Below are positions 1-8,821 of a stretch of 35,527 nucleotides of DNA, in pieces. Source of the DNA: Trichomonas tenax. Taxonomy: Eukaryota > Parabasalia > Trichomonadida > Trichomonadidae. Where the stretch lies: the NCBI GenBank assembly GCA_023091735.1, contig JALKBU010000519.1, positions 1 through 35,527 on the forward strand, given 5' to 3'. Below the pieces are notes generated by a model. That model saw only the letters and a list, made by a program, of their open reading frames with translations. It did not search any database and had not been told where the DNA came from. A program made the translations under genes and the position numbers. Every line of letters begins with the position of its first letter. Position 1 is the stretch's first letter.

Positions 1-40
1 GCCACTTACACCACTGCATAGACAACTATCAATATGTACA

Positions 41-54
41 TGAAAGTACTTTCA
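41..54. repeat. 14-bp perfect palindrome
   Basis: TGAAAGTACTTTCA is its own reverse complement. It lies in AT-rich DNA upstream of the recombinase pseudogene. No function can be assigned; it could be chance or part of the decayed element. Apart from this, positions 1-205 show no open coding frame I recognise. Confidence 0.3.
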
Positions 55-205
55 AATCGAAAAAATATTGATCAGATAAAAAGTTATGAAGGTCGCGGGA
101 CTACACCGCAGAAGGAAAAATACTGCCATTTTTAAATGGATTTTAAATCATATATGATATTGATCTATATTTACGTAGTATTTTAGTGACCATTTTTTTT
201 AATTT

Positions 206-757
206 TCAAGCTATTCAATTTTGCAAATTTTTTATGGACTTTTTAATGATCTTTTACAAAGTGATGCTGAAACGATGTTATTGATGTCTGTTTTATAATA
301 TGGATTTCTAAGGATATCAGAAGCCGTAGGTTTGACTCTCGACGATATTTCTACTGAAGGAATTTTAACCTTATTTGTTAAAAGATCTAAAACAGATCAG
401 ACTTCCAAAGGCATTCCTGTATTAATCGAAAGATCTAACACTAACTATTCACCCTATCTTTGGCTTGATCGCAGACTTCAATATTTGAAATCTCTTTCAA
501 AAGTATGCAAAACGTCCAAAATTTTTCCAAAAGTAATAACAACATATCGATCAAGGATTAAATCTGCTTTTAATACCTTGTTCAAAGAATCTGCATATTC
601 GACACATAGTTTCGGAAAAGGCAGCTCATGAGGCAGCACTTATGGGCGTGCCAGATCATACCATTAAATCTATGGGTCGTTGAAATCGAGTGTATATACT
701 CGCTCCACGGGTGTAAATATGCGAGAAGCAGCTCAAAAGATCACACCGATAATATAA
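206..757 (+). pseudogene. tyrosine recombinase (phage-integrase type) pseudogene
   Basis: The plus-strand frame through 302-610 reads like the catalytic core of a tyrosine recombinase. It has the first-arginine motif FLRISEAVGLTLDD (Arg codon 311-313), then a Lys-rich beta-hairpin region (RSKTDQ), then a T-H-S-F box at about 602-613. Downstream the family pattern continues as an A-A-H-E-A-A-L-M-G segment, a G-R box, and a V-Y-T-R segment with the candidate nucleophile Tyr at 695-697. The gene is broken: an in-frame TAA at 296-298, a +1 frame change near 613-620 that also destroys the arginine expected after the His box, and a compensating -1 change at 681-683. The last frame ends at 757. Upstream homology is weak, to about 206. 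Such enzymes are carried by Crypton- or DIRS-like elements and by phage-derived DNA; which family this belonged to cannot be told here. There are two reading-frame breaks and one nonsense codon, so it is not functional. Confidence 0.75.
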
Positions 758-1017
758 ACTTTGCTTTTTTAAACAAAAAAATCCTTTTGAATTTTGTGAG
801 AAAAAGTTGTCAAAAAATAAAACTAAAAAGGTCACCGTTTCAAATGAATAAACAAGAATTTATGATTTCACAAGTTTTATTGAAATGAACAATTTGAGGA
901 GTTTTCCCATAGAAACTCTCCCATACTTGAGCATCTTTATTGAATTCTCTTATTGCTGGTAATTAAGTATTCCCAAAGTGGGGTATTCCTGGTAGTTGAC
1001 AATTCACCAGCTTAAGC
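758..1017. other. intergenic region without recognised gene
   Basis: AT-rich DNA between two oppositely oriented pseudogenes. I see no convincing coding frame or RNA gene. The far 3' part of the Rho GTPase remnant may extend into 950-1017 but is too decayed to delimit. Confidence 0.4.
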
Positions 1018-1342
1018 TCCAACAAAAGAATGGTATTGAAGCTTCGTCCTGGCTTGGTGATGCCTCAGATGATGAGATATTTTATCATACTTGTTGCTAA
1101 TTTTGAAGATGTTAGAAAATTAACCAATTTCATGATTGTAGAGGTTTTATAAGATTGAAAATATTACCATTAATTGAGATGTCAGCACATGAATATATTT
1201 ACATACTAAGTCAAACAGATAAAATGAAGATTTTTGTTGGAACATAGTCCTCAGGAAACTCCTTCTTGAAGCAAGACCAGAATAAGCATGTTTTGACGAC
1301 ACCATAATCGCCAACAGCGACAACTTTCAAGACCTTTGGCAT
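1018..1342 (-). pseudogene. Rho-family small GTPase pseudogene
   Basis: On the minus strand an ATG at 1342 opens MPKVLKVVAVGDYGVVKT, followed by EFPEDYVPT, which is the N-terminus and start of switch I of a Rho/Rac GTPase. The P-loop is altered: GDYGVVKT instead of the family GDGAVGKT. After PT the frame stops at 1211-1213, and a second stop falls at 1199-1201. In the same frame at 1151-1189 a peptide reading ADISINGNIFNL matches the beta-2/beta-3 strands of Rho proteins. The DTAGQ (G3) box that should follow is missing. Further fragments around 1018-1120, including a degraded form of the G4 strand, appear in shifted frames. The remnant starts 121 bp beyond the CEP104-like stop codon, on the same strand. 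It is clearly non-functional; the 3' boundary is approximate. Confidence 0.7.
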
Positions 1343-1462
1343 CTTAACATTTTCCATAAAAAAATTTATTCGCACTAATCTTAACTCTCCATTTTTGAAA
1401 AAGGAATTCAAGATGATGAAGAATAAAAAACAACATGATTTTATATAAAATAACAAATATAA

Positions 1463-3295
1463 TCAATTTGATGATTGCATTGCTTGTGCAAGTTGATCCT
1501 TAACAAGACGAGGGACGTTCTTCATATACTTTTCAACAGATGTTCCGAATTTCTGTTGCAGGGATATTGTAAGCTTGATTGCCATTTTACGGACATCTTC
1601 TTTCCTAGAATCAAGGCAAGGAACAACTAGGCTCATGACTTCTGAGAGTTTAACCTTTCCTTTGTCTCCAACGCCGTATTTATCGACGACTTTCTCAACA
1701 AGCGCGAGTTTAGCTTTCTGAAGGTGGTACTGGTTGCCTGGTGGTGCTTTGACGCAGTACTGCTGTAACTCCTCGCGTGCCCATTTGTCTTTATCGGCAC
1801 ACCAAAGGATAAAGTTGTTTGAGACTTCATCGATTCTTGCGTTGGTGTCACCAACTTTAGAAAGTGCAATAGGGAATAAGATATGAACCGCTGATCCTAA
1901 CTCAGCACCTTCAACCTTCAGTGAATCAAGGATGTTTATCATCTGCTCAACCGCTGCACAGTATGTTGCTTTCAGGCCGTCTTGAAATCGTCGCCTTATC
2001 AATGGAAGGATTCCTGATAATGCGCGTGTTTGTTCTGCCTTTGTTTTAAGGCCTTTAATCAACTCGCAAAGCTTCTCAAGTCCTTGAACGCGAAGAGACC
2101 AGTTCTGAGAATACGCAACTGCGACGTGGCGCTCACCAAATAGTGAAATGAGTGTTGATGCTTCTGCTTTGTTTTCGTCCGATAATTCGTCTGGAGTGTC
2201 GTTCTTTGGTGGTGAATCTAGTGGCGGCTTTGAGAATCTTGGAACTCTCTCTTTTGGTGGTGCCACACGGCGAGGAGAACTTTCTGCATCGAGTTGTCGC
2301 CTCTTCGGTGCAGGTTCTGATTCCAGCTCAGGTTCAATGTGAGGCGGCTCTTCAACAGGCGGAGGAATGTTGTCAACGGGTTCTGCAGGTGGGTCTTCCG
2401 GAGCGATGGCAATAGTGGTGTTTTTGTCGAATCCAGTGAGGAAGAAACCAGGATCTTCGTTGACCTGAATGAGACTGTCCTGAGGCTCCGGTTGCTCTGG
2501 AGGATGCATAACTGGTGATTCTGGCTCTGGCTCGTGGACTTCTGGCAGTGGTTCAGTGAATTTGATCGGATATTGAGGTATTTGTTGTAATTCTTCAATT
2601 TCATCGCGATTAGCTTTGACAATTGAGTTTATCTGGTTCATTACGTTTTCTACTTCAAGATACTCTTCCTGCTTCAAAAATTCGACTCTTTTTGAAAATA
2701 AATTTTCTAATTCGGCTTTGTTTTCTTCGATATTAAGCAGTTGATCTTTGTATTGTGCAGCTTCTGCGTAATTTTCGTCCTGAACAGCGGCAACTTTTGC
2801 GTTTGTTAAATCTTCGATTAACTCGTTCAATCCTGTCATTCGCGGCTTGATTTCTTTGTGGCCGTTGAACGACAGTGATATGAGTGCACAGCGGTTGTCT
2901 CTGTTTGGAGGCACATCGTGGGCACCTTCAATCAAAATTCGTAAATAACGTACAGTAACATTATCTGTGGAAACGTGCTTCAGCTCTCTCGCGATCCATT
3001 GGCTTCTCTGATTTGTGTTGAAAGAGAAGAATCCGATGGAGAACCACTGAGTTTTCTTATCTAACTTTTCATCGAGTGTTCCAAACAAGTCGATTCTGTT
3101 TGCAATCATGAACTCGTGGCTGACTATGTCCAGGCCATTCAATACGAAGGCTCCTTTCATGTCTACTATCGATTCAATCGGAAATGAAGGGTTCGGGAGC
3201 GATGTCCAGCCCGCAGGGATGTCATCCTTGAACAGATTTTCGAACGGATACCCCGGATCTTCGCTGGAGCAAAAAACAGAGGAAAAAGAACTCAT
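1463..3295 (-). CDS. CEP104: CEP104-like ciliary tip protein, no C-terminal zinc fingers
   Basis: A 610-residue protein with the domain order of CEP104. An N-terminal jelly-roll (F5/8-like) beta domain covers about residues 1-150 (…GWTSLPNPSF, IDLFGTLDE, RYLRILIEG). A coiled coil with UVR-like pairs (…AAVQDENYAEAAQYKDQLL) covers about 155-230. A Pro/Glu-rich linker follows (235-375), then a C-terminal TOG/HEAT domain (375-610) with NWSLRVQGLEKL and RKEDVRKMA. In other eukaryotes CEP104 binds tubulin through the TOG domain and caps microtubule plus ends at the tips of cilia and flagella. The human protein is about 925 residues and carries zinc fingers after the TOG; here the protein ends directly after the TOG. 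The start is the ATG at 3295. The gap to the upstream kinase stop is only 63 bp and contains a TTTACATGTC element. Identification rests on family knowledge plus motif order. Confidence 0.8.
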   Translation of the reverse strand: MSSFSSVFCSSEDPGYPFENLFKDDIPAGWTSLPNPSFPIESIVDMKGAFVLNGLDIVSHEFMIANRIDLFGTLDEKLDKKTQWFSIGFFSFNTNQRSQWIARELKHVSTDNVTVRYLRILIEGAHDVPPNRDNRCALISLSFNGHKEIKPRMTGLNELIEDLTNAKVAAVQDENYAEAAQYKDQLLNIEENKAELENLFSKRVEFLKQEEYLEVENVMNQINSIVKANRDEIEELQQIPQYPIKFTEPLPEVHEPEPESPVMHPPEQPEPQDSLIQVNEDPGFFLTGFDKNTTIAIAPEDPPAEPVDNIPPPVEEPPHIEPELESEPAPKRRQLDAESSPRRVAPPKERVPRFSKPPLDSPPKNDTPDELSDENKAEASTLISLFGERHVAVAYSQNWSLRVQGLEKLCELIKGLKTKAEQTRALSGILPLIRRRFQDGLKATYCAAVEQMINILDSLKVEGAELGSAVHILFPIALSKVGDTNARIDEVSNNFILWCADKDKWAREELQQYCVKAPPGNQYHLQKAKLALVEKVVDKYGVGDKGKVKLSEVMSLVVPCLDSRKEDVRKMAIKLTISLQQKFGTSVEKYMKNVPRLVKDQLAQAMQSSN

Positions 3296-3320
3296 TCAAC
3301 GTATTTTTTTTGACGAAAAA

Positions 3321-3334
3321 TTTACATGTCAAAA
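3321..3334. promoter_or_regulatory. TTTACATGTCAAAA element, candidate promoter motif
   Basis: This is one of several near-identical copies of TTTACATGWCAAA in the window. It lies 26-39 bases upstream of the CEP104-like ATG, in a 63-bp intergenic spacer. Related copies occur upstream of the kinase (7411-7420) and of the mannosidase-like gene (20671-20680). Function is inferred from position and recurrence only. Confidence 0.4.
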
Positions 3335-3358
3335 TTAATAAAACCAAACATTATTTTT

Positions 3359-6300
3359 TTATTTATTTGCATGTGCTTCTATATCTAATTGTTTTCTGAT
3401 GGCGTCAGCAAGGACAACCATTGAAATAGGCTTTGTAAGGAACATTCCGACACCACAGTCGTTTGCTGGGATGGTGGATGACGTCAAAGCGATGACTCTT
3501 ACTCCGGTGATGTCTCTGGATCTGATTTCTTCCATGAGGTTCTTGAGAGAGATGTCAGGAAGGCCTTGATCAACAATCAGGACATCGTACTTGTTCTGCG
3601 AGAGCTCTTTGAGGACTTCTCTGCCGCTGGAGACACAGCAGTGTGTGCACTCCATCTTGTCCAAAATCTTCGACATGATGATCTGAGATGTGACATTGTC
3701 GTCTGCCATGAGGATGTTAGTCTTGACGGAGAATCTCGTCTTTTGGACAATGTTGGGGGCACTTGTGACATCCATAGTGCTGAAACTCTTAGCACGAAGA
3801 ATGATGGCGCGCATTGTACTTGGAAGAACTGGGCGGATGATGCGCATCTCTCCTTCGTTGAGAGGCTCGTTTTCACCATCAAGTGAGTCGTAGACTGTAA
3901 TAACAATGAGGTCTGGATGCTGTGCTTTGAGCTCTGTTGCAAGCTTGCGCTGCTCTGGGTCTGGGAGAATGAAAAGAATGGATGGAGCCATTTCACCAAG
4001 TTCTGGATAGAATTGGACATCTGTTCCGTAAAAGTCACAGAATGCCTTAATAATTGGAGATATAACGTGTTGATATGCGAATGCAAGGTTGCAAGGTTTG
4101 TTCCTGATACTTACTGGGACATAAGGGTCATATGTTGTCTCGTATGGGAAGAAGCACTTGAAAACAGAGCCTTTGTCGATCTCTGATGAGACCATGACAT
4201 TGCCTCCAATCAACTTCAAGAGCTTCGTGACGACAGAAAGACCAATACCACTGCCACCGTATGGACGTGTGATTGATCCATCGATCTGTGTGAATGTGTC
4301 GAAGATTGACTCCTGTTGATCAAGTGCGATACCAATACCAGTATCAGTAACAGAAATCGTAACTCCTTGTGCTCCGTTGCCGGAAGGTTCGTCAGTGACA
4401 TCGACAATAATCTTACCTTTTTCTGTGAATTTGACTGCGTTAGAAACGATATTGGAGATAACTCTCTTCATGATCAGTGGGTCACCGTATAACTTGCAGG
4501 CCGTCTGCGGCAGGCAATTCAAGTAAACACGGATGTCTCTTCCTCTGACTTGATGCCTTGCGCCGTTGACAATGGGCTCGAGCAACTCCATGAGATCGAA
4601 GACAGAGTATGATGGCGTTAAGTTGCCGCTATCGATTCTGGATAGATCGAGAGTGTCTGTAAGCAACTCTGAAAGTCTATCGAAGGATGATCTTACTAAT
4701 GACAAAGTTTTCTTCAGTTCGTCGCTTGTTGGCAGCATGAACATAAGCTCTAAGACGGCGAGCATGCACTGGAGTGGTTCTCTAACTTCACTTGACAATC
4801 TTGCGAGGAAGTCTGTCTTTGTAGACAAAGCTTCGATAGCCGACTCCTTTTCTGCCTCAAGCTCGTTCTTCATCTCAATCAAAAGAGTCGTGTCGAAGTA
4901 AACACCGAACAATGTTCCTGGGACATCACCTCTGCCACCACGAAGGTAGAGCCACTGGAGGGACTCGAATATAATAGGAATTTCGACTTCGATTGGTGTG
5001 CCATCTCTGAGACAGTTTTCGAATGCCTTTCTGGCCCTCTCTTGGTAATCGAGAGGGACCTGGAAGTTGATGGATGACCATGACAATCTGAGTGTCTCGA
5101 ATGAAAGCGGAGAGTTCATGAAGATGTGCTGCTCTGTATCGCGCTCGTAGAAACTCCATTTGACAATGTCAGCGTGATAAAGAGACTGATCGATAATTTC
5201 CTGAACTTCTGTGAGCTTATCGTTCGTGTTCTTGCTTTCATCAACATTCAGGACGATGACAAGAACAGCTGAAGGTGTTGTCTGGAAGAAAGCAAACTCG
5301 TGCCAGACATACTGCTGTATGTTCGGATCGAAGAAGTGGACGACGCACTTTGGAGTGTTCTGTGGGGAAACGGAAGAAATACAGCCAAGAAAAATCTGTC
5401 TTTGAGACTCTTCCATGTACTGTGCAAGTTCGTCGATCTTCTTGATGTTTGTGATTGTTGACAAAGAGAGAAGGATATTGCCTGTGGCACGCTCAAATGA
5501 CCAGATTGCAATATACTTCATGATTGATGGTGAAATCAATGAGTTAATATCGTTCTCGTTTGTGATTGCGTTCTGCATCTTGAAAACATATCCAACGAAT
5601 TCACCGTTGACTGTTTCGTTTGCAATACCACTGTAAAGAAGTTCTTCGCCTTCGCTTGTTCTAAGTCTGAAGCATTTGACTTTCTCTGTCATCATCTTGA
5701 CATCAGGAACATCTTCTGGAACGACAAGATCGAGAAGATTCAAGTTGTCATCCTTGAAACCAAGTTCACGCTGCAATGTATTATCTGCGAGTTTATGAGG
5801 CGTGACAAGCTTGTGGAGGTGAAGGTTTGTTCTGATAAGCTGCTGGTTGTTGTGGGCAGCTTCTAATTCATGCTTAGTACGCATAAATGACGTTCTATTG
5901 ATTATTAACGCTGACTTAATCGGGCGATTGAGAATTTCGTCGTAGTTAGTTTCCGAGAATATCTGTGTGTAGCAGTCATTATCTGATGCAACGAGAACGC
6001 CATCACGCGCATCCTGTGGAATTTCTGGGCGTTCTGATGCATCTACTTCGATGTAAACTGGTTCCTTCATGAGTCCGATCAAATTCTTGAAGCGGTTCCC
6101 GAGAACGTCCTTTCTGTATGGCGAGAAGTTGATGTGGTAGAATGTCATGTATTGAAGGGCCAAGAAAGATAATTGCGCTTCGAGATCGACGTGATAAACT
6201 TCACATTGAGACAAAACAACAATGAAGTAGTAGCGTAGTTCTGTGCACTCAGTTGTGAATAAAGCACATTTCTTGCCAAATGATTTAAGTCTCTTTGTTC

Positions 6301-7390
6301 CATCTTCTTTGAATACTTTAAGAATTTCAGCTGTAATGTCAAGAGATTCCTGGTTAGTGTGGAATTCAAGAATTTCTGTGAGTGAATCATTGTTCTCTTG
6401 GTATAATGAAACTGCTTCAAAATCTAAAACGCGCATAAAATTAAAAATGAGTTTCTTGAATGTAACAATATCGTTGCAGCTGCTGAATAGCAATTCGATT
6501 TGTTTGTAGTAAAGCATGAATAACGCATGCAGAGTGATTCCTTGATGATTTGGATTTGTGTCATTTTTGTTTTGGAAAATCTCAATCAACGCTGTATTCG
6601 AAACTGCGCAGACTTCAACACCATGCTCGTCATTTCTACGCATGCATGTCTGAATAAATTCTGGATCTACGTGATCATCTCTAAATTCGTGAGAATGTCT
6701 AATGTCAGCGTTATCATGAGCGCAAATGTCCTCGAAACTGCTCTCAATATAAAGTCCAAGCAAAAAATGTAAAATTGTTGTTGGGAATAATATCAAATGA
6801 CTTGTCTTATTATTACAGCGATCAGTTTCGAGCATGTTGTATGAATTCTTTTTCGTTTCAATTGTCTCTCTCACGATTTTAAGCCAATCTTCTTTCGATA
6901 AATTCGGGAAAACAATCGAAGCAGGGAAATAATTTACTTTAGAGTCAATGACGAAAAATTTGTAACGGTAGTCACCGATTGTTTCTTGCCTCAAAACAAC
7001 CCAATACACTAAAATATATTTGATTATTAGCAAAACAAGAAAAAGCGCGAATATAACACGTGAGAATATGCTGACAAGTGATAGTATATTATTCCTGAGA
7101 TCGAATAAACTTTGTCCCGCCTTTGATTCTGATCCATGATTTAATTTTTGGATAATAAACGAGCTTTTCGAATAATTACCTAAAATAACCGTATAATTTT
7201 GACTCTTTAAGCATTTCACGGAGTTTTCAAGATTTTCGATTGGTTCTGGAATTGATACGAATCTATTTTCATTGGAAACACACGAAATTTGTAATCCTGA
7301 TGATGCGCACTGTACCAGAGGAGATAAAACATCCGGTAGATGAATTTCATTTCTGCTCTTTAAGCAGATAATAAAAAAAGTTAACATCAT
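3359..7390 (-). CDS. transmembrane hybrid histidine kinase with Ser in place of H-box His
   Basis: A 1343-residue protein from the ATG at 7390; a second ATG follows directly. The N-terminus is hydrophobic, then comes a short probable external region and a strong transmembrane helix near 107-136 (VIFALFLVLLIIKYILVYWV). The long middle part is poorly conserved and includes a PAS-like segment before the kinase core (about 740-840). The dimerisation helix reads FLARLSSEVREPLQ, where the family has S-H-E-[IV]-R-x-P. The phospho-accepting His is Ser867 (codon AGT, 4790-4792). The ATPase domain keeps its N box (IVSNAVKF, about 980), G1 box (DTGIGI, about 1015) and G2 box (GGSGIGLSVV, about 1045). 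The C-terminal receiver keeps the acidic pair Asp1230/1231, acceptor Asp1274, Thr1303 and Lys1320. So the receiver looks competent while ordinary autophosphorylation should be impossible. The likely role is sensory signalling at a membrane; the ligand is unknown. Confidence 0.85.
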   Translation of the reverse strand: MMLTFFIICLKSRNEIHLPDVLSPLVQCASSGLQISCVSNENRFVSIPEPIENLENSVKCLKSQNYTVILGNYSKSSFIIQKLNHGSESKAGQSLFDLRNNILSLVSIFSRVIFALFLVLLIIKYILVYWVVLRQETIGDYRYKFFVIDSKVNYFPASIVFPNLSKEDWLKIVRETIETKKNSYNMLETDRCNNKTSHLILFPTTILHFLLGLYIESSFEDICAHDNADIRHSHEFRDDHVDPEFIQTCMRRNDEHGVEVCAVSNTALIEIFQNKNDTNPNHQGITLHALFMLYYKQIELLFSSCNDIVTFKKLIFNFMRVLDFEAVSLYQENNDSLTEILEFHTNQESLDITAEILKVFKEDGTKRLKSFGKKCALFTTECTELRYYFIVVLSQCEVYHVDLEAQLSFLALQYMTFYHINFSPYRKDVLGNRFKNLIGLMKEPVYIEVDASERPEIPQDARDGVLVASDNDCYTQIFSETNYDEILNRPIKSALIINRTSFMRTKHELEAAHNNQQLIRTNLHLHKLVTPHKLADNTLQRELGFKDDNLNLLDLVVPEDVPDVKMMTEKVKCFRLRTSEGEELLYSGIANETVNGEFVGYVFKMQNAITNENDINSLISPSIMKYIAIWSFERATGNILLSLSTITNIKKIDELAQYMEESQRQIFLGCISSVSPQNTPKCVVHFFDPNIQQYVWHEFAFFQTTPSAVLVIVLNVDESKNTNDKLTEVQEIIDQSLYHADIVKWSFYERDTEQHIFMNSPLSFETLRLSWSSINFQVPLDYQERARKAFENCLRDGTPIEVEIPIIFESLQWLYLRGGRGDVPGTLFGVYFDTTLLIEMKNELEAEKESAIEALSTKTDFLARLSSEVREPLQCMLAVLELMFMLPTSDELKKTLSLVRSSFDRLSELLTDTLDLSRIDSGNLTPSYSVFDLMELLEPIVNGARHQVRGRDIRVYLNCLPQTACKLYGDPLIMKRVISNIVSNAVKFTEKGKIIVDVTDEPSGNGAQGVTISVTDTGIGIALDQQESIFDTFTQIDGSITRPYGGSGIGLSVVTKLLKLIGGNVMVSSEIDKGSVFKCFFPYETTYDPYVPVSIRNKPCNLAFAYQHVISPIIKAFCDFYGTDVQFYPELGEMAPSILFILPDPEQRKLATELKAQHPDLIVITVYDSLDGENEPLNEGEMRIIRPVLPSTMRAIILRAKSFSTMDVTSAPNIVQKTRFSVKTNILMADDNVTSQIIMSKILDKMECTHCCVSSGREVLKELSQNKYDVLIVDQGLPDISLKNLMEEIRSRDITGVRVIALTSSTIPANDCGVGMFLTKPISMVVLADAIRKQLDIEAHANK

Positions 7391-7410
7391 CAAAATTGAT
7401 AATTATTTTT

Positions 7411-7420
7411 GTCATGTAAA
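7411..7420 (-). promoter_or_regulatory. TTTACATGAC element upstream of the hybrid kinase
   Basis: Read on the minus strand this is TTTACATGAC followed by AAAAATAATT, ending about 20 bases before the kinase ATG at 7390. It matches the plus-strand copies at 7514-7524 and 20671-20680 over 10 bases. It is a candidate core promoter element; the evidence is recurrence near gene starts. Confidence 0.4.
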
Positions 7421-7513
7421 CAAAAAATGATTTTCTTTCTCTATGTCCCACTACACCATAAAAATGATAAATTTAACAATCAGTAACAAGATTTAGTTAT
7501 TAACCAATATTAA

Positions 7514-7524
7514 TTTACATGACA
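7514..7524 (+). promoter_or_regulatory. TTTACATGACA element, inverted second copy in the same spacer
   Basis: The copy lies 12 bases beyond the stop codon of the gene ending at 7536, in the 145-bp spacer that also holds the 7411-7420 copy in opposite orientation. Its closeness to a gene end rather than a start means the role could equally be in 3' processing. Confidence 0.3.
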
Positions 7525-7535
7525 GATTTTTATTT

Positions 7536-8810
7536 TTAGTCTAAAAACAACAAAGGAGAGTGCTCACTATTATCGATGATGTCATTGATCAATTGGACAA
7601 GGTTTGAGTAATCAATTCCGTTGTTACAAATTCCAAATTTTCTTGCATTAAGCATTTTAGGGCCGTTCTTCCACTTATATCGCTCCACAACTGATATGCA
7701 TGGCGATAGATCAATAAACGCGACATCATTATCTCCCATCAACATACTTGCTAAACTATCTTTTACTGTTGAGCCAACGAAGACTTTTGCTGATGCTAAC
7801 TTATCTATCAGCTCCCACAGTTCATCTTTTTCTGTATCTACAGTTTCATACTCATTCAGATATTTTGCAAATTTACTTGAAACAACAACTTTGCTGTGAT
7901 TCGTTGTTTTGTTTCTTAGAAGAGCAGTAACTGTGTTTAATTGATACTGTGAACGGTCCCTGAGGAATGTTATCTGTGAGAAGCACATTGGTGGCTTAAA
8001 GAATTCTGGATTCCTTATATTCGTTCTGTTTGTTAATCCGAGACTTTTTTCTGATTCAATCATTGTGAAATTAGCAGCTGCAATGTCTGTGTATCCAAAT
8101 ATCAAATCAATGAGAAGATCTACACCGGATTTTTTGAAATCAATGAATGAAACTGTTTTGTTTATGAATGAATACTTTTGATTCTTGATATCAAAGCTCA
8201 TTGTTGACTGTTGCACAGTGAAATTGAAATCAGCAATTCTGGTGTCGCTTTGCATTATAACTTCATAGGGAAAATACAGTTTTATCGTGTTATTCACCAA
8301 ACAAACATTTCTTAAACTATAATGCATCTCTAAAATCTCGAAAATGCTTGTGTTAACTACATAGGACGTGAATATGGTGGTTGATTTGTCTGAATAAACT
8401 AATTGATTGCAAATATAGATTTTATACAATCTTTCACCGGAAATCTGTGGAGCGAGGGTGAAAGATAATATACCATCCTCAATCTTAACTTTTTTGAAGG
8501 TAGAATAGTTATATATTGAAGTTTCTAAAGCGCCTTTTGATATTATTTTGATAAAAGGGAGAATATACTGTGGAAGTTCATGCATTGGTTCATAATATCT
8601 GAAAAACACTGTGTTTTTGTTGTCAGCAAGAGAGTAGTTGAGAAATTTAAAATTATTGAAATCTCTTGGGCATTTAGCGCCTTTCTCTGTGGGAATATAC
8701 GTTCCTCCGTTGTAAGCGTACGAAATGGCACATATTAGAACACACGAAATTAATAATTTCCAGGAAAAATTCGGTTTGAAATCAGACAAAATTATTAAAA
8801 AAACAAACAA
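7536..8810 (-). CDS. secreted/type II membrane protein, weak GT61-like C-terminus, no ATG
   Basis: An open frame of about 424 codons. A hydrophobic stretch (KLLISCVLICAISYAY, about residues 18-33) acts as a signal peptide or signal anchor, and many N-x-S/T sites follow (for example NYS, NTS, NFT, NKT, NRT, NHS), so a lumenal or extracellular domain is expected. Near residue 340 the sequence AKVFVGSTVKDSLASML…DVAFIDLSP vaguely resembles the C-terminal nucleotide-sugar region of GT61/DUF563 glycosyltransferases. The usual G-x-G-x-x-N pattern is not intact, so this is only a hint. The frame starts at a TTG (8810); no in-frame ATG exists until about residue 75, beyond the signal segment. Only 11 bases separate the TTG from the upstream gene's stop. 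The start may be lost, or I may be missing a short 5' exon. Function not recognised. Confidence 0.6.
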   Translation of the reverse strand: MFVFLIILSDFKPNFSWKLLISCVLICAISYAYNGGTYIPTEKGAKCPRDFNNFKFLNYSLADNKNTVFFRYYEPMHELPQYILPFIKIISKGALETSIYNYSTFKKVKIEDGILSFTLAPQISGERLYKIYICNQLVYSDKSTTIFTSYVVNTSIFEILEMHYSLRNVCLVNNTIKLYFPYEVIMQSDTRIADFNFTVQQSTMSFDIKNQKYSFINKTVSFIDFKKSGVDLLIDLIFGYTDIAAANFTMIESEKSLGLTNRTNIRNPEFFKPPMCFSQITFLRDRSQYQLNTVTALLRNKTTNHSKVVVSSKFAKYLNEYETVDTEKDELWELIDKLASAKVFVGSTVKDSLASMLMGDNDVAFIDLSPCISVVERYKWKNGPKMLNARKFGICNNGIDYSNLVQLINDIIDNSEHSPLLFLD

Positions 8811-8821
8811 AAATATTTTTA

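Noticed and set aside
628..888. 86-codon ORF following the recombinase fragment
   Set aside because: It reads the wrong frame through the recombinase 3' half; the homologous residues lie in other frames.
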